From JACQFZ01 sp045810625 (GTDB taxonomy: Bacteria; Pseudomonadota; Gammaproteobacteria; Acidiferrobacterales; Sulfurifustaceae), in the NCBI GenBank assembly GCA_045810625.1, contig JBJMVQ010000029.1:94281-158280 (forward strand): a stretch of 64,000 nt of DNA. Reading direction: 5' to 3'. This document shows positions 17,160 through 26,329 of this stretch, piece by piece (within the stretch, counting starts at the first letter, position 1; every line of letters begins with the position of its first letter). The notes below the pieces were generated by a model. The model was not told where the DNA came from. It made no database searches and worked only from the letters and a program-made list of their open reading frames with translations. The translations under genes and the position numbers were made by a program.

Positions 17160-17915
17160 GTGTTGCATTCCAACGCTGGAGTCGACGTCGACGCGGTGCT
17201 CGTCGATTGTGCCCGCATCGTGCAGGCCAAGAAAAACGCCCGGCATCGTTTCGTCACGGACGTCGCGCGCGAGCGGCCGTCGGTGGCGGCGCTCGGGCGC
17301 TGGGCATTGCAGAAATATCACCAGGTGTACCTGCAAAATCGGATCTTCAGCATCATTCATTCGAAGTCCGACGATGAAGACGTGCGTCAATTCATGGTGG
17401 AGCAACTCGTCGCCGAGGAAACATCGATCACCTGCGGGAGCGACAGCCATTACAACCTGATGCGCCGCTTCGCGCAGGCATGCGGCGTGCCGCCGGGGCA
17501 GTTCAACGACGTAACGATCGCCCCGCAAGTTCGCGTTTATGTGGACACGCTCCTCGCCATCATGCGCGAAGAGCCGGTCGCCGTGGCGCTGCTCGCCGTC
17601 TACGCGATCGAAAGCCAGTCGGGGGAGAGCGTCGGCAAGTTGCTCGCGGCGCTGCGCGCCGACGGGCGTTTTACCGAAGCGGAGCTCGAATGGTTCGCGG
17701 TGCACGCCGACGCGGACGACGATCATGCGGAAGAGGGATTGCGGCTCGTGCGCAAGTATGCGGGCGAAGTGCCGGACTTCGCCACGCGTGCGCCGCGGAC
17801 GGTGGAGCGCATCTGCGACGCTTGGCTCGTGCTGCACGATTTTTACCACTCGCTGCTCGCCGGTTCCGCGACGCAAGCGCGTACGGCGCCGCCGCACGCG
17901 GCGGCCGTTCGCTGA
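17160..17915 (+). CDS. Haem-oxygenase-like diiron oxidase (TenA/PqqC-like fold)
   Basis: A 251-residue all-helical protein resembling the iron-containing redox enzymes of the haem-oxygenase-like fold (HDO superfamily, with UndA, BesC, SznF and CADD). Likely metal-ligand regions are VEQLVAEETS (about 80-90) and the late HADADDDHAEEG (about 180-191), giving the Glu/His-rich pattern on two helices. Such enzymes activate O2 for N-hydroxylation, desaturation or C-C cleavage of amino- or fatty-acid-like substrates. The GTG start has a strong GGGAGG site 6 bp upstream. In this operon it is the prime candidate for an oxidative tailoring step. PqqC/TenA-type non-metal activity is the alternative. Confidence 0.7.
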   Translation: MLHSNAGVDVDAVLVDCARIVQAKKNARHRFVTDVARERPSVAALGRWALQKYHQVYLQNRIFSIIHSKSDDEDVRQFMVEQLVAEETSITCGSDSHYNLMRRFAQACGVPPGQFNDVTIAPQVRVYVDTLLAIMREEPVAVALLAVYAIESQSGESVGKLLAALRADGRFTEAELEWFAVHADADDDHAEEGLRLVRKYAGEVPDFATRAPRTVERICDAWLVLHDFYHSLLAGSATQARTAPPHAAAVR

Positions 17916-17925
17916 GGTGTGCGCC

Positions 17926-18654
17926 ATGGCACGGATCGCCCCGATATTGCGATACACCGACGGCTACCTGCCGGTCGCGCTCGAAGTGCTCGGGCGCGGC
18001 GGTCTGGTGATCTCGCCGACGACGACCAATTACAACCTGATCTGCGACGCCACGAACGAAGACGCCGTCGAGCGCGTATTTCAGGTCAAGCGGCGGACGA
18101 AATTCGGGCCGCTGCCGGTGAGCCTCCCGTATCCGGAGGTCGCGCCGCGCTACGTCGATATTCCGGATTGGTTCGACGTCGGAATATTGCGCGCGATGCT
18201 GCCGGGCGAGATTTCGTTCATCTTCCGGCAGAAATATCCGTTCCCGGATCGCCTGACGTGCGGCCTCGGCAGCGTCGCCATCAGTTGCACCACGCATCCG
18301 GTATTTCGCTCGATGGTCATCGGGCTGAACCGGCCGATCGCGGCGACGTCGGCGAATCTCTCCGGTCAGGGCAATATCTTCGTGCCGCTCGACAAGGCGA
18401 TCGCGGACATCGGCGCCGAGGTCGACCTGATCATCGACGCCGGGCCGACGGCGGCGGAGATCGCCGGCTCCGGCGATCGCGTGAACACGATCATCGATCT
18501 CACGTTTGACGTGCCGTACCTGGTTCGGCCCGGGTGGGTGCCGCTCGACCAGGTGCGGAAATTTTTTCCGAACCTCAACACCGATATCGAAGCGTATCAG
18601 CGCGAGCTTCGCCGCCGCGTCGCGGTACGCCAGCCGGAAGCGGGCGTGGCATGA
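17926..18654 (+). CDS. YrdC/Sua5-like protein, copy 2
   Basis: A 242-residue second YrdC-domain protein, diverged from copy 1 at 15180. It has RGGLVISPTTTNYNLI, the KRRTKFGPLPVSLP motif (about 49-62) and ATSANLSGQGN (about 143). Copy 1 and copy 2 share the SANLS-RGN/QGN ending of the second motif, so they may form a heteromer or act on related substrates. I chose ATG 17926 with GAGG 8 bp upstream; a longer in-frame opening merely overlaps the oxidase gene. It couples to the next gene through ATGA. Confidence 0.75.
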   Translation: MARIAPILRYTDGYLPVALEVLGRGGLVISPTTTNYNLICDATNEDAVERVFQVKRRTKFGPLPVSLPYPEVAPRYVDIPDWFDVGILRAMLPGEISFIFRQKYPFPDRLTCGLGSVAISCTTHPVFRSMVIGLNRPIAATSANLSGQGNIFVPLDKAIADIGAEVDLIIDAGPTAAEIAGSGDRVNTIIDLTFDVPYLVRPGWVPLDQVRKFFPNLNTDIEAYQRELRRRVAVRQPEAGVA

Positions 18655-19877
18655 ACGACCGGCTCGACACGCGTTTCGCGTCGCTGCTCGCGCTTACCGT
18701 GCTCGCGAACATGGGCGTGGGCATCGTCATGCCGGTGCTGCCGCTCTATTTCGAGCACCACGACGTGAGCGTGGCCGGTCTTGGTCTGCCGTTCGTTACG
18801 CTCGTCGCCGGCCGGCTCGCGTCGCGTGCCGGTGTCGCGCGCGTCATCGAGCGGCTCGGCCACCGGCACGTCGTCATGGCGGCCTTTCTGATCTACGCCG
18901 TCGTCTTCTTTCTGTATCTCGCCGCCGGCTCGTTGCATGTCTTCGCCGCGCTGCGGTTCGGCGAAGGCATCGTCGAGGGCGTGCTGGCAGTGGCGTTGAA
19001 CGATCTTGCGATCGCGTATACCAAAGGTAGCGCCGCGGAGGTGCGGGTGCGGGCGATGGGACGTTTCAGCGCCGCGTTCGGCCTCGGCTTCCTGCTCGGT
19101 CCGCTTGCCGGATCGGTGGTGGCATATTTCTGGGGATTGCCGGCGATCTTCATCGCCGCCGGCGTCCTAGGTCTGGGCGCGGTGCTCGTCACGGCGCGCT
19201 TTATCGTCGACGCGCCGGCCGCGGCGAGTTCCACCGCCGCGACCGATCGCCTCGTCGGAGTCGGCCTGCTGATCGGCCTGTACAGCCCGCAATTCCTGCG
19301 CCGGCTGGTTTTCTTCTCGTTGATGATTTTGCTGCCGCTGCACGCGCACGACCGCCTGCGGCTCGCGCCGGAAGCCGTCGGCCTTTTCTTCTCAGCGTCG
19401 GCGGTCATCACGACCGCGGTCATGCCGTTCGCGGCGATCGTCGCCAAACGCGTCGGTGCGGAACGAATGGTCCGTGCCGGTCTGTTCGTAATGATCGTCG
19501 CGCTCGCGCTGTTTGCCGTGCCCGACACGGTCGCAGGTTTCGCGGCGCTGTTCCTCGTCGAGACGTTTGCGTTCGCGCTCATGTTACCGCCCGCGATGTC
19601 GATATTTGGCGACGCGATCGACAATCAGGTGAAGCGGACGCAGCTGCTCGGCGTCATGGCATTCGTCACCGAAATCGCCTCGCTGCCGCTCGCCGCGATT
19701 CTGCCCGCGTGCTACGCCGCGAGCCCGGCGGCGGCATGGAGCGCGGTCGCTGTCGTCGCCGCCGCGGCGCTTGCGGCGTTCGTTGGCGCTCGTCGACGCC
19801 TGGTCCAGGCGATGCCCGTGTCGGGCGCGATCGATGCGGGGAGCGGCGTGCCGGCGGTATCGCGAATCGGGAGGTGA
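18651..19877 (+). CDS. MFS transporter (exporter-like)
   Basis: A 408-residue MFS protein starting at the ATG that overlaps the previous stop by 4 bp. About 11-12 hydrophobic helices begin ALTVLANMGVGIVMPVLPLY. The general design resembles drug:H+ antiporter-type exporters. Placement in the middle of the operon suggests it exports the pathway product or an intermediate. Its stop lies 2 bp before the leuC-like start. Direction and substrate are inference. Confidence 0.8.
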   Translation: MNDRLDTRFASLLALTVLANMGVGIVMPVLPLYFEHHDVSVAGLGLPFVTLVAGRLASRAGVARVIERLGHRHVVMAAFLIYAVVFFLYLAAGSLHVFAALRFGEGIVEGVLAVALNDLAIAYTKGSAAEVRVRAMGRFSAAFGLGFLLGPLAGSVVAYFWGLPAIFIAAGVLGLGAVLVTARFIVDAPAAASSTAATDRLVGVGLLIGLYSPQFLRRLVFFSLMILLPLHAHDRLRLAPEAVGLFFSASAVITTAVMPFAAIVAKRVGAERMVRAGLFVMIVALALFAVPDTVAGFAALFLVETFAFALMLPPAMSIFGDAIDNQVKRTQLLGVMAFVTEIASLPLAAILPACYAASPAAAWSAVAVVAAAALAAFVGARRRLVQAMPVSGAIDAGSGVPAVSRIGR

Positions 19878-19879
19878 GT

Positions 19880-21256
19880 ATGAGCCAAACCTTGTTCGAC
19901 AAGATCTGGTCGGCGCATATCGTGAAGTCGCTGCCCGACGGCCGCGATCTGCTGTTCATCGATCGGCACCTGCTGCACGAAGTCACCACGCCGCAGGCGT
20001 ACAGCGGTTTGATCGCCAAGGGACGGAAGTTGCTGCAACCGGCGCTGACGGTCTCGACCGAGGACCACGTCGTCTCGACCGAGCCGGGCCGCGACGGCGC
20101 CGCGTTCGCCGAAGGGCAGATGATGATACAGGTCGTGCGCGAAAACGCGCTGCGATTTCGCGTCGCGCATTTCGGCGCGGTCCATCCGCAGCAAGGCATC
20201 GTGCACGTCATGGCGCCGGAGCAGGGGATCGTCGCTCCCGGGATGACGGCCGTGTGCGGCGACTCGCACACCTGCACGCTCGGCGCCATGGGGGCGATCG
20301 CGTTCGGCATCGGCACGAGCGAAGTCGAGCACGTGATGGCGACGCAGACCATCGTGCAGGCCAAACCGAAGAACCTGCGCGTCACCGTCCGCGGCGAGCT
20401 GCCGCCGGGCGCCAGCGCCAAGGACGTGATCCTGCGCATCTGCCGTACGCTGACCGCCGGCGGCGCGACCGGCTACGCCGTCGAATACGCGGGGCCATTC
20501 GTCGAGCGGCTCGCGATGGAAGGCCGCTTTACGCTCTGCAATATGTCGATCGAGATGGGCGCGCGCATCGGCCTGATTGCGCCCGACGCGACGACGTTGC
20601 GCTATCTCGATGCGGCATGTTACTCGCCGCTGCGCGAGCATCGTGAAACGGCGCTCGCGGCCTGGTCACACCTCGAGAGCGATGCGGAGGCGGCGTTCGA
20701 CCGCGAGATCGACATCGACGTGTCGCGTCTGAAACCGCAGATCACGTGGGGCACGAGCCCCGACCAGGTCGTCGATATCGACGAGGCGGTTGCGTATCAA
20801 GACTCGGATCGCGCGCGCCGTGCGCTCGAATACATGGATCTGCGCCCGGGCGAGATGTTGCTCGGCAAGCCGGTCGATGTCGTGTTCGTCGGCTCGTGCA
20901 CGAACAGCCGCATCGGCGATCTGCGTGCGGCGGCCGCCATCGTGCGCGGCAATCGCGTGGATCGGCGTGTGCGCGCGTACGTCGTGCCGGGCTCGCAGGC
21001 GGTGAAACGGCAGGCCGAGGTCGAGGGCCTGGACGACGTGTTCCGCGCCGCCGGGTTCGAGTGGCGCGAGCCCGGCTGCTCGATGTGCGCGAGCATCAAT
21101 CGCGAATTCGTTCCGCCGCGCGCACGCTGTGTTTCCACGACCAACCGCAATTTCGTCGGACGGCAGGGACCGGGCGCGCGCACGCATTTGGTGAGCCCGC
21201 AGGTGGCGGCGGCATCGGCGCTTTCCGGCGCGATCGCCGATCCGCGCGCGCTTTGA
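19880..21256 (+). CDS. leuC: 3-isopropylmalate dehydratase/homoaconitase large subunit
   Basis: A 458-residue aconitase-family large subunit with all three [4Fe-4S] ligands: C340 in SCTNSR, and C400 and C403 in GCSMC. CGDSHTCTLGAMGAI and NRNFVGRQG are intact. It isomerises a 2-alkyl-2-hydroxy diacid to the 3-alkyl form with the small subunit at 22055. GGGAGG precedes the ATG. Unusually, large and small subunits are separated by a predicted outer-membrane protein. No 3-isopropylmalate dehydrogenase (leuB) is nearby, which argues against plain leucine synthesis. The gene symbol reflects family, not proven substrate. Confidence 0.88.
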   Translation: MSQTLFDKIWSAHIVKSLPDGRDLLFIDRHLLHEVTTPQAYSGLIAKGRKLLQPALTVSTEDHVVSTEPGRDGAAFAEGQMMIQVVRENALRFRVAHFGAVHPQQGIVHVMAPEQGIVAPGMTAVCGDSHTCTLGAMGAIAFGIGTSEVEHVMATQTIVQAKPKNLRVTVRGELPPGASAKDVILRICRTLTAGGATGYAVEYAGPFVERLAMEGRFTLCNMSIEMGARIGLIAPDATTLRYLDAACYSPLREHRETALAAWSHLESDAEAAFDREIDIDVSRLKPQITWGTSPDQVVDIDEAVAYQDSDRARRALEYMDLRPGEMLLGKPVDVVFVGSCTNSRIGDLRAAAAIVRGNRVDRRVRAYVVPGSQAVKRQAEVEGLDDVFRAAGFEWREPGCSMCASINREFVPPRARCVSTTNRNFVGRQGPGARTHLVSPQVAAASALSGAIADPRAL

Positions 21257-21263
21257 CGTCGCC

Positions 21264-22007
21264 ATGCTCGAAAGGGCGCAGGGACATCACGTGCAGGGCG
21301 CCGCCCGGTGGCGGCATGTATTGCCGGCGGCAGGCTTCGCATTCACTGCATCCTGCGCCATCGCGGCGGACGTGCCGCCCCCGGCGATCTACTCGATTGC
21401 CCGGCTGCAGGCCGTCTACGACAACCTGGACGCGCTGCAGCTGACCCAGTCATGGTATCTCGCGAATTCGGCGCGTGATTTCCTGCTCGAAGTGTTGGAT
21501 CGGAACGAAAGTTTCCGTTCGCGCGCCGAAGATCTCACGCGCGCGCAGCTGTTCTTCGGCGGCCTGATCTCGGATCGCGCGCGTCCGGTGCTCGGTTGGG
21601 TCGGGCGGCTCGATTATGCGCGAACGGGGGTCGGCGACGAGCTGGCCGATCTGCGCGGCGGCGCGCAGTTGAACGTCGATCGGCTCCCGCCGTTCGCCGA
21701 CTGGTTCCGACGCAACCGCGTCGAGCTGTTCGTGGAAGTCTTCCCGCTGCGGACAAACGAAGACTTCGGCCGCTTCGATACGTTCACCCGGTTCGCGTTT
21801 CGTTTTGACGAGCGATTCGCGGCGCGCGGCGTCGTGCGCACGTATCGATTCGACGAAGGAAACGTCGTGACCTTCGAGAACGACGTGCTGTATTCGTTCA
21901 ATCGACACTACGACGTCGTTGTCCGTCTTGCAAAAGCGAATCGTGACCGCGCGGGCCTGGCGGAGAAGGATTTCGTATGGGGCGCGGGGCTGCGCTTCAC
22001 GTTTTGA
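21264..22007 (+). CDS. Predicted outer-membrane beta-barrel protein
   Basis: A 247-residue protein of unrecognised family. A basic N-terminus and hydrophobic stretch ending FTASCAIAADV suggest an export signal (about 1-35). The rest shows alternating aromatic/hydrophobic strands and ends WGAGLRFTF, the C-terminal phenylalanine pattern recognised by the Bam machinery. That suggests a small outer-membrane barrel of perhaps 8-10 strands. It begins 7 bp after leuC and ends 47 bp before leuD. Its place in the operon hints at product passage or sensing across the outer membrane. Barrel assignment is by eye; a periplasmic protein is possible. Confidence 0.55.
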   Translation: MLERAQGHHVQGAARWRHVLPAAGFAFTASCAIAADVPPPAIYSIARLQAVYDNLDALQLTQSWYLANSARDFLLEVLDRNESFRSRAEDLTRAQLFFGGLISDRARPVLGWVGRLDYARTGVGDELADLRGGAQLNVDRLPPFADWFRRNRVELFVEVFPLRTNEDFGRFDTFTRFAFRFDERFAARGVVRTYRFDEGNVVTFENDVLYSFNRHYDVVVRLAKANRDRAGLAEKDFVWGAGLRFTF

Positions 22008-22054
22008 CCGAGCGCGCGGCTGAGGAGCCGCGCCGAGCAGAAGGAGATGGCGCG

Positions 22055-22684
22055 ATGAGCGAGAAATTCGTTGTCGAAACGGGGCGCGCGTGTTTGCTTG
22101 CGGTTCCGAACATCGATACCGACGTGATCATCCCCCAGACGGAGCTGGCGACGATTTCGAAGTCGGGACTCGCCGACGGGCTGTTCGCGCGCTGGCGCTA
22201 CGGCACAGGGCGCGAGTTGAACCCGGATTTCGTGCTCAACAAACCGGCGCACCGCGGCTGCCGCTTTCTCATCGCGGCCGCGAACTTCGGTTGCGGCAGC
22301 TCGCGCGAGCACGCCGTTTGGGCGCTGCGCGATTTCGGCATCCGCGCGGTGATATCGCCCGCGTTCGCCGAAATCTTTTTCCGCAACGCACTGCGTAACG
22401 GGCTGCTCGCCGCGACGGTCGCGCCCAACGATTACGAGCGGCTCGCCGCCGCTGCCGCGGCCAATGACGGCGGTCTCGACCTCATCGTCGATCTGCCGAA
22501 TCAGCGGGTCGTCGCGGACGACGTGGTCGTGCCGTTCGTCATCGGCGCCGAGGACAAGCGCCGGCTGCTGCGCGGGACCGACGAGATCGAAGAAACGCTC
22601 GAGCACCTATGCGATATCGATACGTTCATCGCCGCCGACCGTGGCCGGCGGCCGTGGATCTACGAGACACCCTGGAGCCAATGA
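22055..22684 (+). CDS. leuD: 3-isopropylmalate dehydratase/homoaconitase small subunit
   Basis: A 209-residue swivelling-domain subunit partnering the large subunit at 19880. The NIDTDVIIP substrate-loop motif is near residue 17-25 and the active-site loop FGCGSSREHAVWAL near 75-88; the catalytic serine lies in GSSREH. AAGGAG stands 8 bp before ATG 22055. The length is typical of proteobacterial LeuD (about 200). Its stop lies 7 bp before the ferredoxin start. Confidence 0.9.
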   Translation: MSEKFVVETGRACLLAVPNIDTDVIIPQTELATISKSGLADGLFARWRYGTGRELNPDFVLNKPAHRGCRFLIAAANFGCGSSREHAVWALRDFGIRAVISPAFAEIFFRNALRNGLLAATVAPNDYERLAAAAAANDGGLDLIVDLPNQRVVADDVVVPFVIGAEDKRRLLRGTDEIEETLEHLCDIDTFIAADRGRRPWIYETPWSQ

Positions 22685-22691
22685 GGCGCAC

Positions 22692-23027
22692 ATGAGCTAT
22701 TACGAACGGCACGTGTTCTTTTGTTGCAACCAGCGTTCGGAGGGTGAGCTCTGTTGCGCGAGTTTCGGGGCCCAGCGCGTGCGCGATTACGCGAAGCAAC
22801 GATTGCGGGCGCTCGATCGTCTCGGCCCCGGAAAAATTCGCATCAACCAGGCGGGCTGCATGGACCGCTGCCAGGACGGGCCGGTCATCGCCGTCTATCC
22901 GGAAGGCGTCTGGTATACGTACGTCGACGAGGACGACGTCGACGCGATCATCGAGGAGCATCTGCTCAACGGTCGGCAGGTCGAGCGGCTGCGGCTGGCA
23001 GATACGCCGCCACGGGACAGAGAGTAG
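22692..23027 (+). CDS. (2Fe-2S) thioredoxin-like ferredoxin
   Basis: A 111-residue protein of the thioredoxin-fold [2Fe-2S] ferredoxin family. Conserved cysteines are the C11-C12 pair in VFFCCNQ, the C21-C22 pair in ELCCASFG, and C56 and C60 in AGCMDRC; four of these bind the cluster. A typical C-terminal YVDEDDVDAIIEEHL follows. In this operon it may feed electrons to the diiron oxidase at 17160. It is also a common stand-alone housekeeping gene in gammaproteobacteria, so its pathway role is not certain. Confidence 0.85.
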   Translation: MSYYERHVFFCCNQRSEGELCCASFGAQRVRDYAKQRLRALDRLGPGKIRINQAGCMDRCQDGPVIAVYPEGVWYTYVDEDDVDAIIEEHLLNGRQVERLRLADTPPRDRE

Positions 23028-23032
23028 CGCGC

Positions 23033-24073
23033 ATGTGGGCTCACGGACGAGCGTTGGCCATGTCGTCGCTGGTCCTGGCGGTCTTCGCCATCGGCGCATC
23101 GCCGCCAGCCGCAGCCGCCGGCCGCCTCAATCTTTACTGCGCCTATCCCGATGCCGCCTTGTGCGGCGCGATCGCGCAGGGTTTTGCGCGCGCGCACGAC
23201 GTTCAGGTGAGCGTGGTGCAAAAACCGACCGGCGAGCTGCTCGCGCAAATCGTCGCCGAAGCCCGCAATCCGCGCGGCGACGTCTGGTGGGCCGGCACCG
23301 GCGATGTTTTTCTCCAGGCCGCCGAAAAAGGCGTGCTCGACGTCTATCGGTCGCCGCGCTTGCCGGAGCTGCACGACTGGGCGGTGCGCGAAGCGCAAGC
23401 GTCGGGCTATCGCGCGGTCGGCATTTACGGCGCGGTGCTCGTGCTCGCGTACAACCACGAACTCCTGCGCAAAAAGCATCTCTCCGCGCCGCAATGTTGG
23501 AAGGACTTGCTGCGACCGGAGTATCGCGGCGAGATCGAAGTGTCGAATCCAAGCTCCTCGGGAACCGCGTACCTGACGCTGGCGACATGGGTTCAGCTGT
23601 TCGGCGAGGACGCGGCGTTTCGGTTCGTGCGCAATCTGAACGGGTCGATCAGCAGCTACGCGCGCTCCGGCGCCGGTCCGCTCAAAGCGGTCGCGCGCGG
23701 TGAAGCGACCGTCGGCGTCGCGGTGCAGCACGGCGTGGTCAACGAACAGGCCAACGGATTTCCCGTCGACATGAGCTGGCCGTGCGAAGGCACCGGTCAG
23801 GAGATTGGCTCGATGGCGATCATCCGAAATGCGCGTCACCTCGAGAATGCGCGGCTTTTTTACGATTGGGCGCTATCGCGCGAAGCGCAGGAGCTGCCGT
23901 TCGCGGTCGGTCAGTATCCGCTGCCGGCAAACAAAACCGCGCGACCGCCGGCCGGGTTGCAGGTGCCGCCAAGTGCGCGGCGCATCGCCTACGACTACGC
24001 GCGCTTCGGTGCATCGGCCGAGCGCAAGCGTTTGCTCGCGCGTTGGAACGCGGCGGTAAACGATGCACCGTGA
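23033..24073 (+). CDS. ABC transporter substrate-binding protein, iron(III)/FbpA type
   Basis: A 346-residue periplasmic binding protein with a signal peptide (hydrophobic MSSLVLAVFAIG, cleavage after PAAAAG). The mature start LNLYCAYPDAALCGAI and the later NPSSSGTAYLTLATW match cluster-D, FbpA/AfuA-like proteins that bind ferric iron, iron chelates or small phosphorylated or polar solutes. I do not see the usual adjacent tyrosine pair for naked Fe(III), so a chelated or different ligand is possible. The start is ATG 23033; ATG 23060 would also leave a full signal peptide. Its last 11 bp overlap the permease. Confidence 0.8.
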   Translation: MWAHGRALAMSSLVLAVFAIGASPPAAAAGRLNLYCAYPDAALCGAIAQGFARAHDVQVSVVQKPTGELLAQIVAEARNPRGDVWWAGTGDVFLQAAEKGVLDVYRSPRLPELHDWAVREAQASGYRAVGIYGAVLVLAYNHELLRKKHLSAPQCWKDLLRPEYRGEIEVSNPSSSGTAYLTLATWVQLFGEDAAFRFVRNLNGSISSYARSGAGPLKAVARGEATVGVAVQHGVVNEQANGFPVDMSWPCEGTGQEIGSMAIIRNARHLENARLFYDWALSREAQELPFAVGQYPLPANKTARPPAGLQVPPSARRIAYDYARFGASAERKRLLARWNAAVNDAP

Positions 24074-26321
24074 CGCGGCCAAGTTAGCGGCGTTCGTTTC
24101 GCGCGCTGGTTTGCGCCGATTCTCGGCTTCGCCGGGCGATGTCGCGGGCCACGCGCCGATTCCGGCATCGCAGCGGCGCCTCGCGTGGTTCTGGGCGGTG
24201 TTCGGTCTCGTCGGATTTTGTCTGGCGCCGTGGTACGCCTCGGTCGACGCGATTTGGTTTCTCGCCTGGCCCGATGACTTGTATCGCGACGCGTCTCACG
24301 GCGCCGGCTTGCGCGAGGTATTACAGAGCGCAAGTCCGTGGGGGGCCACGTTCGGATCCTTTTTGTTGGCCGGTGCACTCGCGGCTCATGTCGTTCCATC
24401 GCGCGACCGCTTGGCGCGGCTGCTCGTCGTGATCGGTATTGCCGGCTTATCCGGGTTCGTGCTGGCTGGCGCCGCCCCGGCAGCCGGCGCGCCGGGCTGG
24501 GGTTTGGGCGCGGCGATGGTCGCCGCAACCTTCGCTATATGGCTCGCACAGGGACTCGCTCTGCGCGGCCACTTCGGCGGAGACGTGTTCGTCTCCGGTA
24601 CCGTCGTCGTGGCCGGCGTATTGACGGCAGTCTTCACGCTGTTGCCGGTAGCCGCCATTTTCCGTTACGCGCTGCAAGACACGGCGGGCTTTTTTTCGCT
24701 CCCTGCGCTGGGTGCGCGCCTGCTCGACGCGAGTCTCTGGAGCGGCGCGTGTTTGACTTCGCGCGGCGCCTGCGGCGCGGCATGGAACACACTCGCGCTC
24801 GCTCTCGTTTCCGGCGCGCTTTGCACGCTCGTCGGTTTTGTCTTGGCGCTGTTCGTCGCCCGCGCAACGAGCGGCTTGCGCCACGTCGTGCGCGCGGCGG
24901 CGATGCTTCCAATCGTCGCGCCGCCCTTCGTCATCGGCATGGCGATGGTGCTGCTATTCGGCCGTTCGGGGCTCGTCAACGCGCTGCTCGACGCCGCGTT
25001 CGGCGTACCGCCGGAACGTTGGATCTACGGTTTGCAGGGCGTGCTGCTCGCACAGGTGTTCGCGTTTACGCCGGTGGCGTTTCTCGTGCTGCTCGGCGTC
25101 GTCGAAGGCGTATCGCCGACGCTCGAGGAAGCGGCGCAGACGCTCGGCGCAGACCGCACGCGCACGTTTTTCGATGTCTCGCTGCCGCTCATGCGGCCCG
25201 GGCTCGCGGGCGCGTTCCTGATCTGCTTCGTCGAATCGATTACCGATTTCGGCAACCCCATCGTGCTCGGCGGCAACGCACGGTTTCTCGCGACCGAGGT
25301 GTTCTTTTCGCTCATCGGGGCCGAGATGGACCCCGGGCGCGCGGCGGCGTTGTCGGCGCTCCTGCTCGGCCTCGCGCTGGTCGCGTTTACGGTTCAGCGG
25401 CGCGTGCTCGGCGCCGCGGACTACACGACGACGACCGGCAGGCACAGTCGCGGGATGCATCCACCGCTGCCGGCCGGCGTGCGGCGCGTTTGCGCCACGG
25501 TTGCCGCCATGTGGTGTGCCGCGGTCGCCCTCGTTTTTGCGCTCGTCCTCGTCGGCGGCGGCGTCGTAAATTGGGGACGCGATTTCACCCCGACCCTGAA
25601 ACATTATGCGGCGGCGTTCGGTGTGCAGCTTTCCGCGCGAGGAATTGCGCTCGTCGGCACCGCCTGGGATAGCCTGTTCGAGACGGTGGGGCTGGCACTT
25701 GTCGTCGCACCGCTCACGGCACTGATTGGGCTGCTGCTCGCATGGATCTTGATGCGACACGACTTTCGCGGCCGCCGCGCGTTTGAGTTTGCGACGTTTC
25801 TCGCGCTCGCGATCCCCGGCACGGTCACCGGCGTTGCCTATCTGCTCTGCTTCAACGCGCCGCCGCTCGAGCTGACCGGCACCGGATCGATCATTGCCTT
25901 GTGTTTCCTGTTCCGCAATCTGCCGGTTGCCGTGCGCGGCGGCGCCGCGTCGATGGCACAGATCGATCGTTCGCTCGACGACGCCTCCGTCACCCTCGGG
26001 GCGCGAGGTATCCATACGTTTCGCAAAATCGTGCTGCCGTTGCTGCGGCCCGCTTTGATCGGCACGTGGACGTACGGCTTCGTCCGTTCGTTGACGACGG
26101 TGAGCGCCGTTATCTTTTTAGTATCCGCCGATCACGAGCTGGCGACCACGTTCATTCTCAATCGCGTGATCAATGGCGACTACGGCGTTGCCGTCGCCTA
26201 CTCGACGGTCCTGATCGCGTTATCCGCCGCGCTGTTCGTTTTGCTTCAGCGCGCAGCCGGCCTCGGACGCCGCCGTGATGCCGCCGCGATCGGACCGACG
26301 CTTCCGATTGGCGCGTCTTAG
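24063..26321 (+). CDS. ABC transporter permease, fused tandem iron(III)-type
   Basis: A 752-residue permease with about 12-14 membrane helices in two homologous halves, each with an EAA-type coupling loop: EAAQTLGADRTRTFFDVSLP (about 356-375) and a second starting VTLGARGIHTFRKIVLPL (about 646). Fused double permeases are standard for FbpB-type importers. An extra hydrophobic N-terminal region (about 45-180) precedes the first transport domain. It works with the binding protein at 23033 and the ATPase at 26330. Confidence 0.85.
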   Translation: MHRDAAKLAAFVSRAGLRRFSASPGDVAGHAPIPASQRRLAWFWAVFGLVGFCLAPWYASVDAIWFLAWPDDLYRDASHGAGLREVLQSASPWGATFGSFLLAGALAAHVVPSRDRLARLLVVIGIAGLSGFVLAGAAPAAGAPGWGLGAAMVAATFAIWLAQGLALRGHFGGDVFVSGTVVVAGVLTAVFTLLPVAAIFRYALQDTAGFFSLPALGARLLDASLWSGACLTSRGACGAAWNTLALALVSGALCTLVGFVLALFVARATSGLRHVVRAAAMLPIVAPPFVIGMAMVLLFGRSGLVNALLDAAFGVPPERWIYGLQGVLLAQVFAFTPVAFLVLLGVVEGVSPTLEEAAQTLGADRTRTFFDVSLPLMRPGLAGAFLICFVESITDFGNPIVLGGNARFLATEVFFSLIGAEMDPGRAAALSALLLGLALVAFTVQRRVLGAADYTTTTGRHSRGMHPPLPAGVRRVCATVAAMWCAAVALVFALVLVGGGVVNWGRDFTPTLKHYAAAFGVQLSARGIALVGTAWDSLFETVGLALVVAPLTALIGLLLAWILMRHDFRGRRAFEFATFLALAIPGTVTGVAYLLCFNAPPLELTGTGSIIALCFLFRNLPVAVRGGAASMAQIDRSLDDASVTLGARGIHTFRKIVLPLLRPALIGTWTYGFVRSLTTVSAVIFLVSADHELATTFILNRVINGDYGVAVAYSTVLIALSAALFVLLQRAAGLGRRRDAAAIGPTLPIGAS

Positions 26322-26329
26322 GGGCATCG

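Noticed and set aside
15740..17257. 505-codon open frame on the minus strand
   Set aside because: It lies antisense to the amidohydrolase and YrdC genes, is His/Arg-rich, and has no family resemblance: a high-GC shadow frame.
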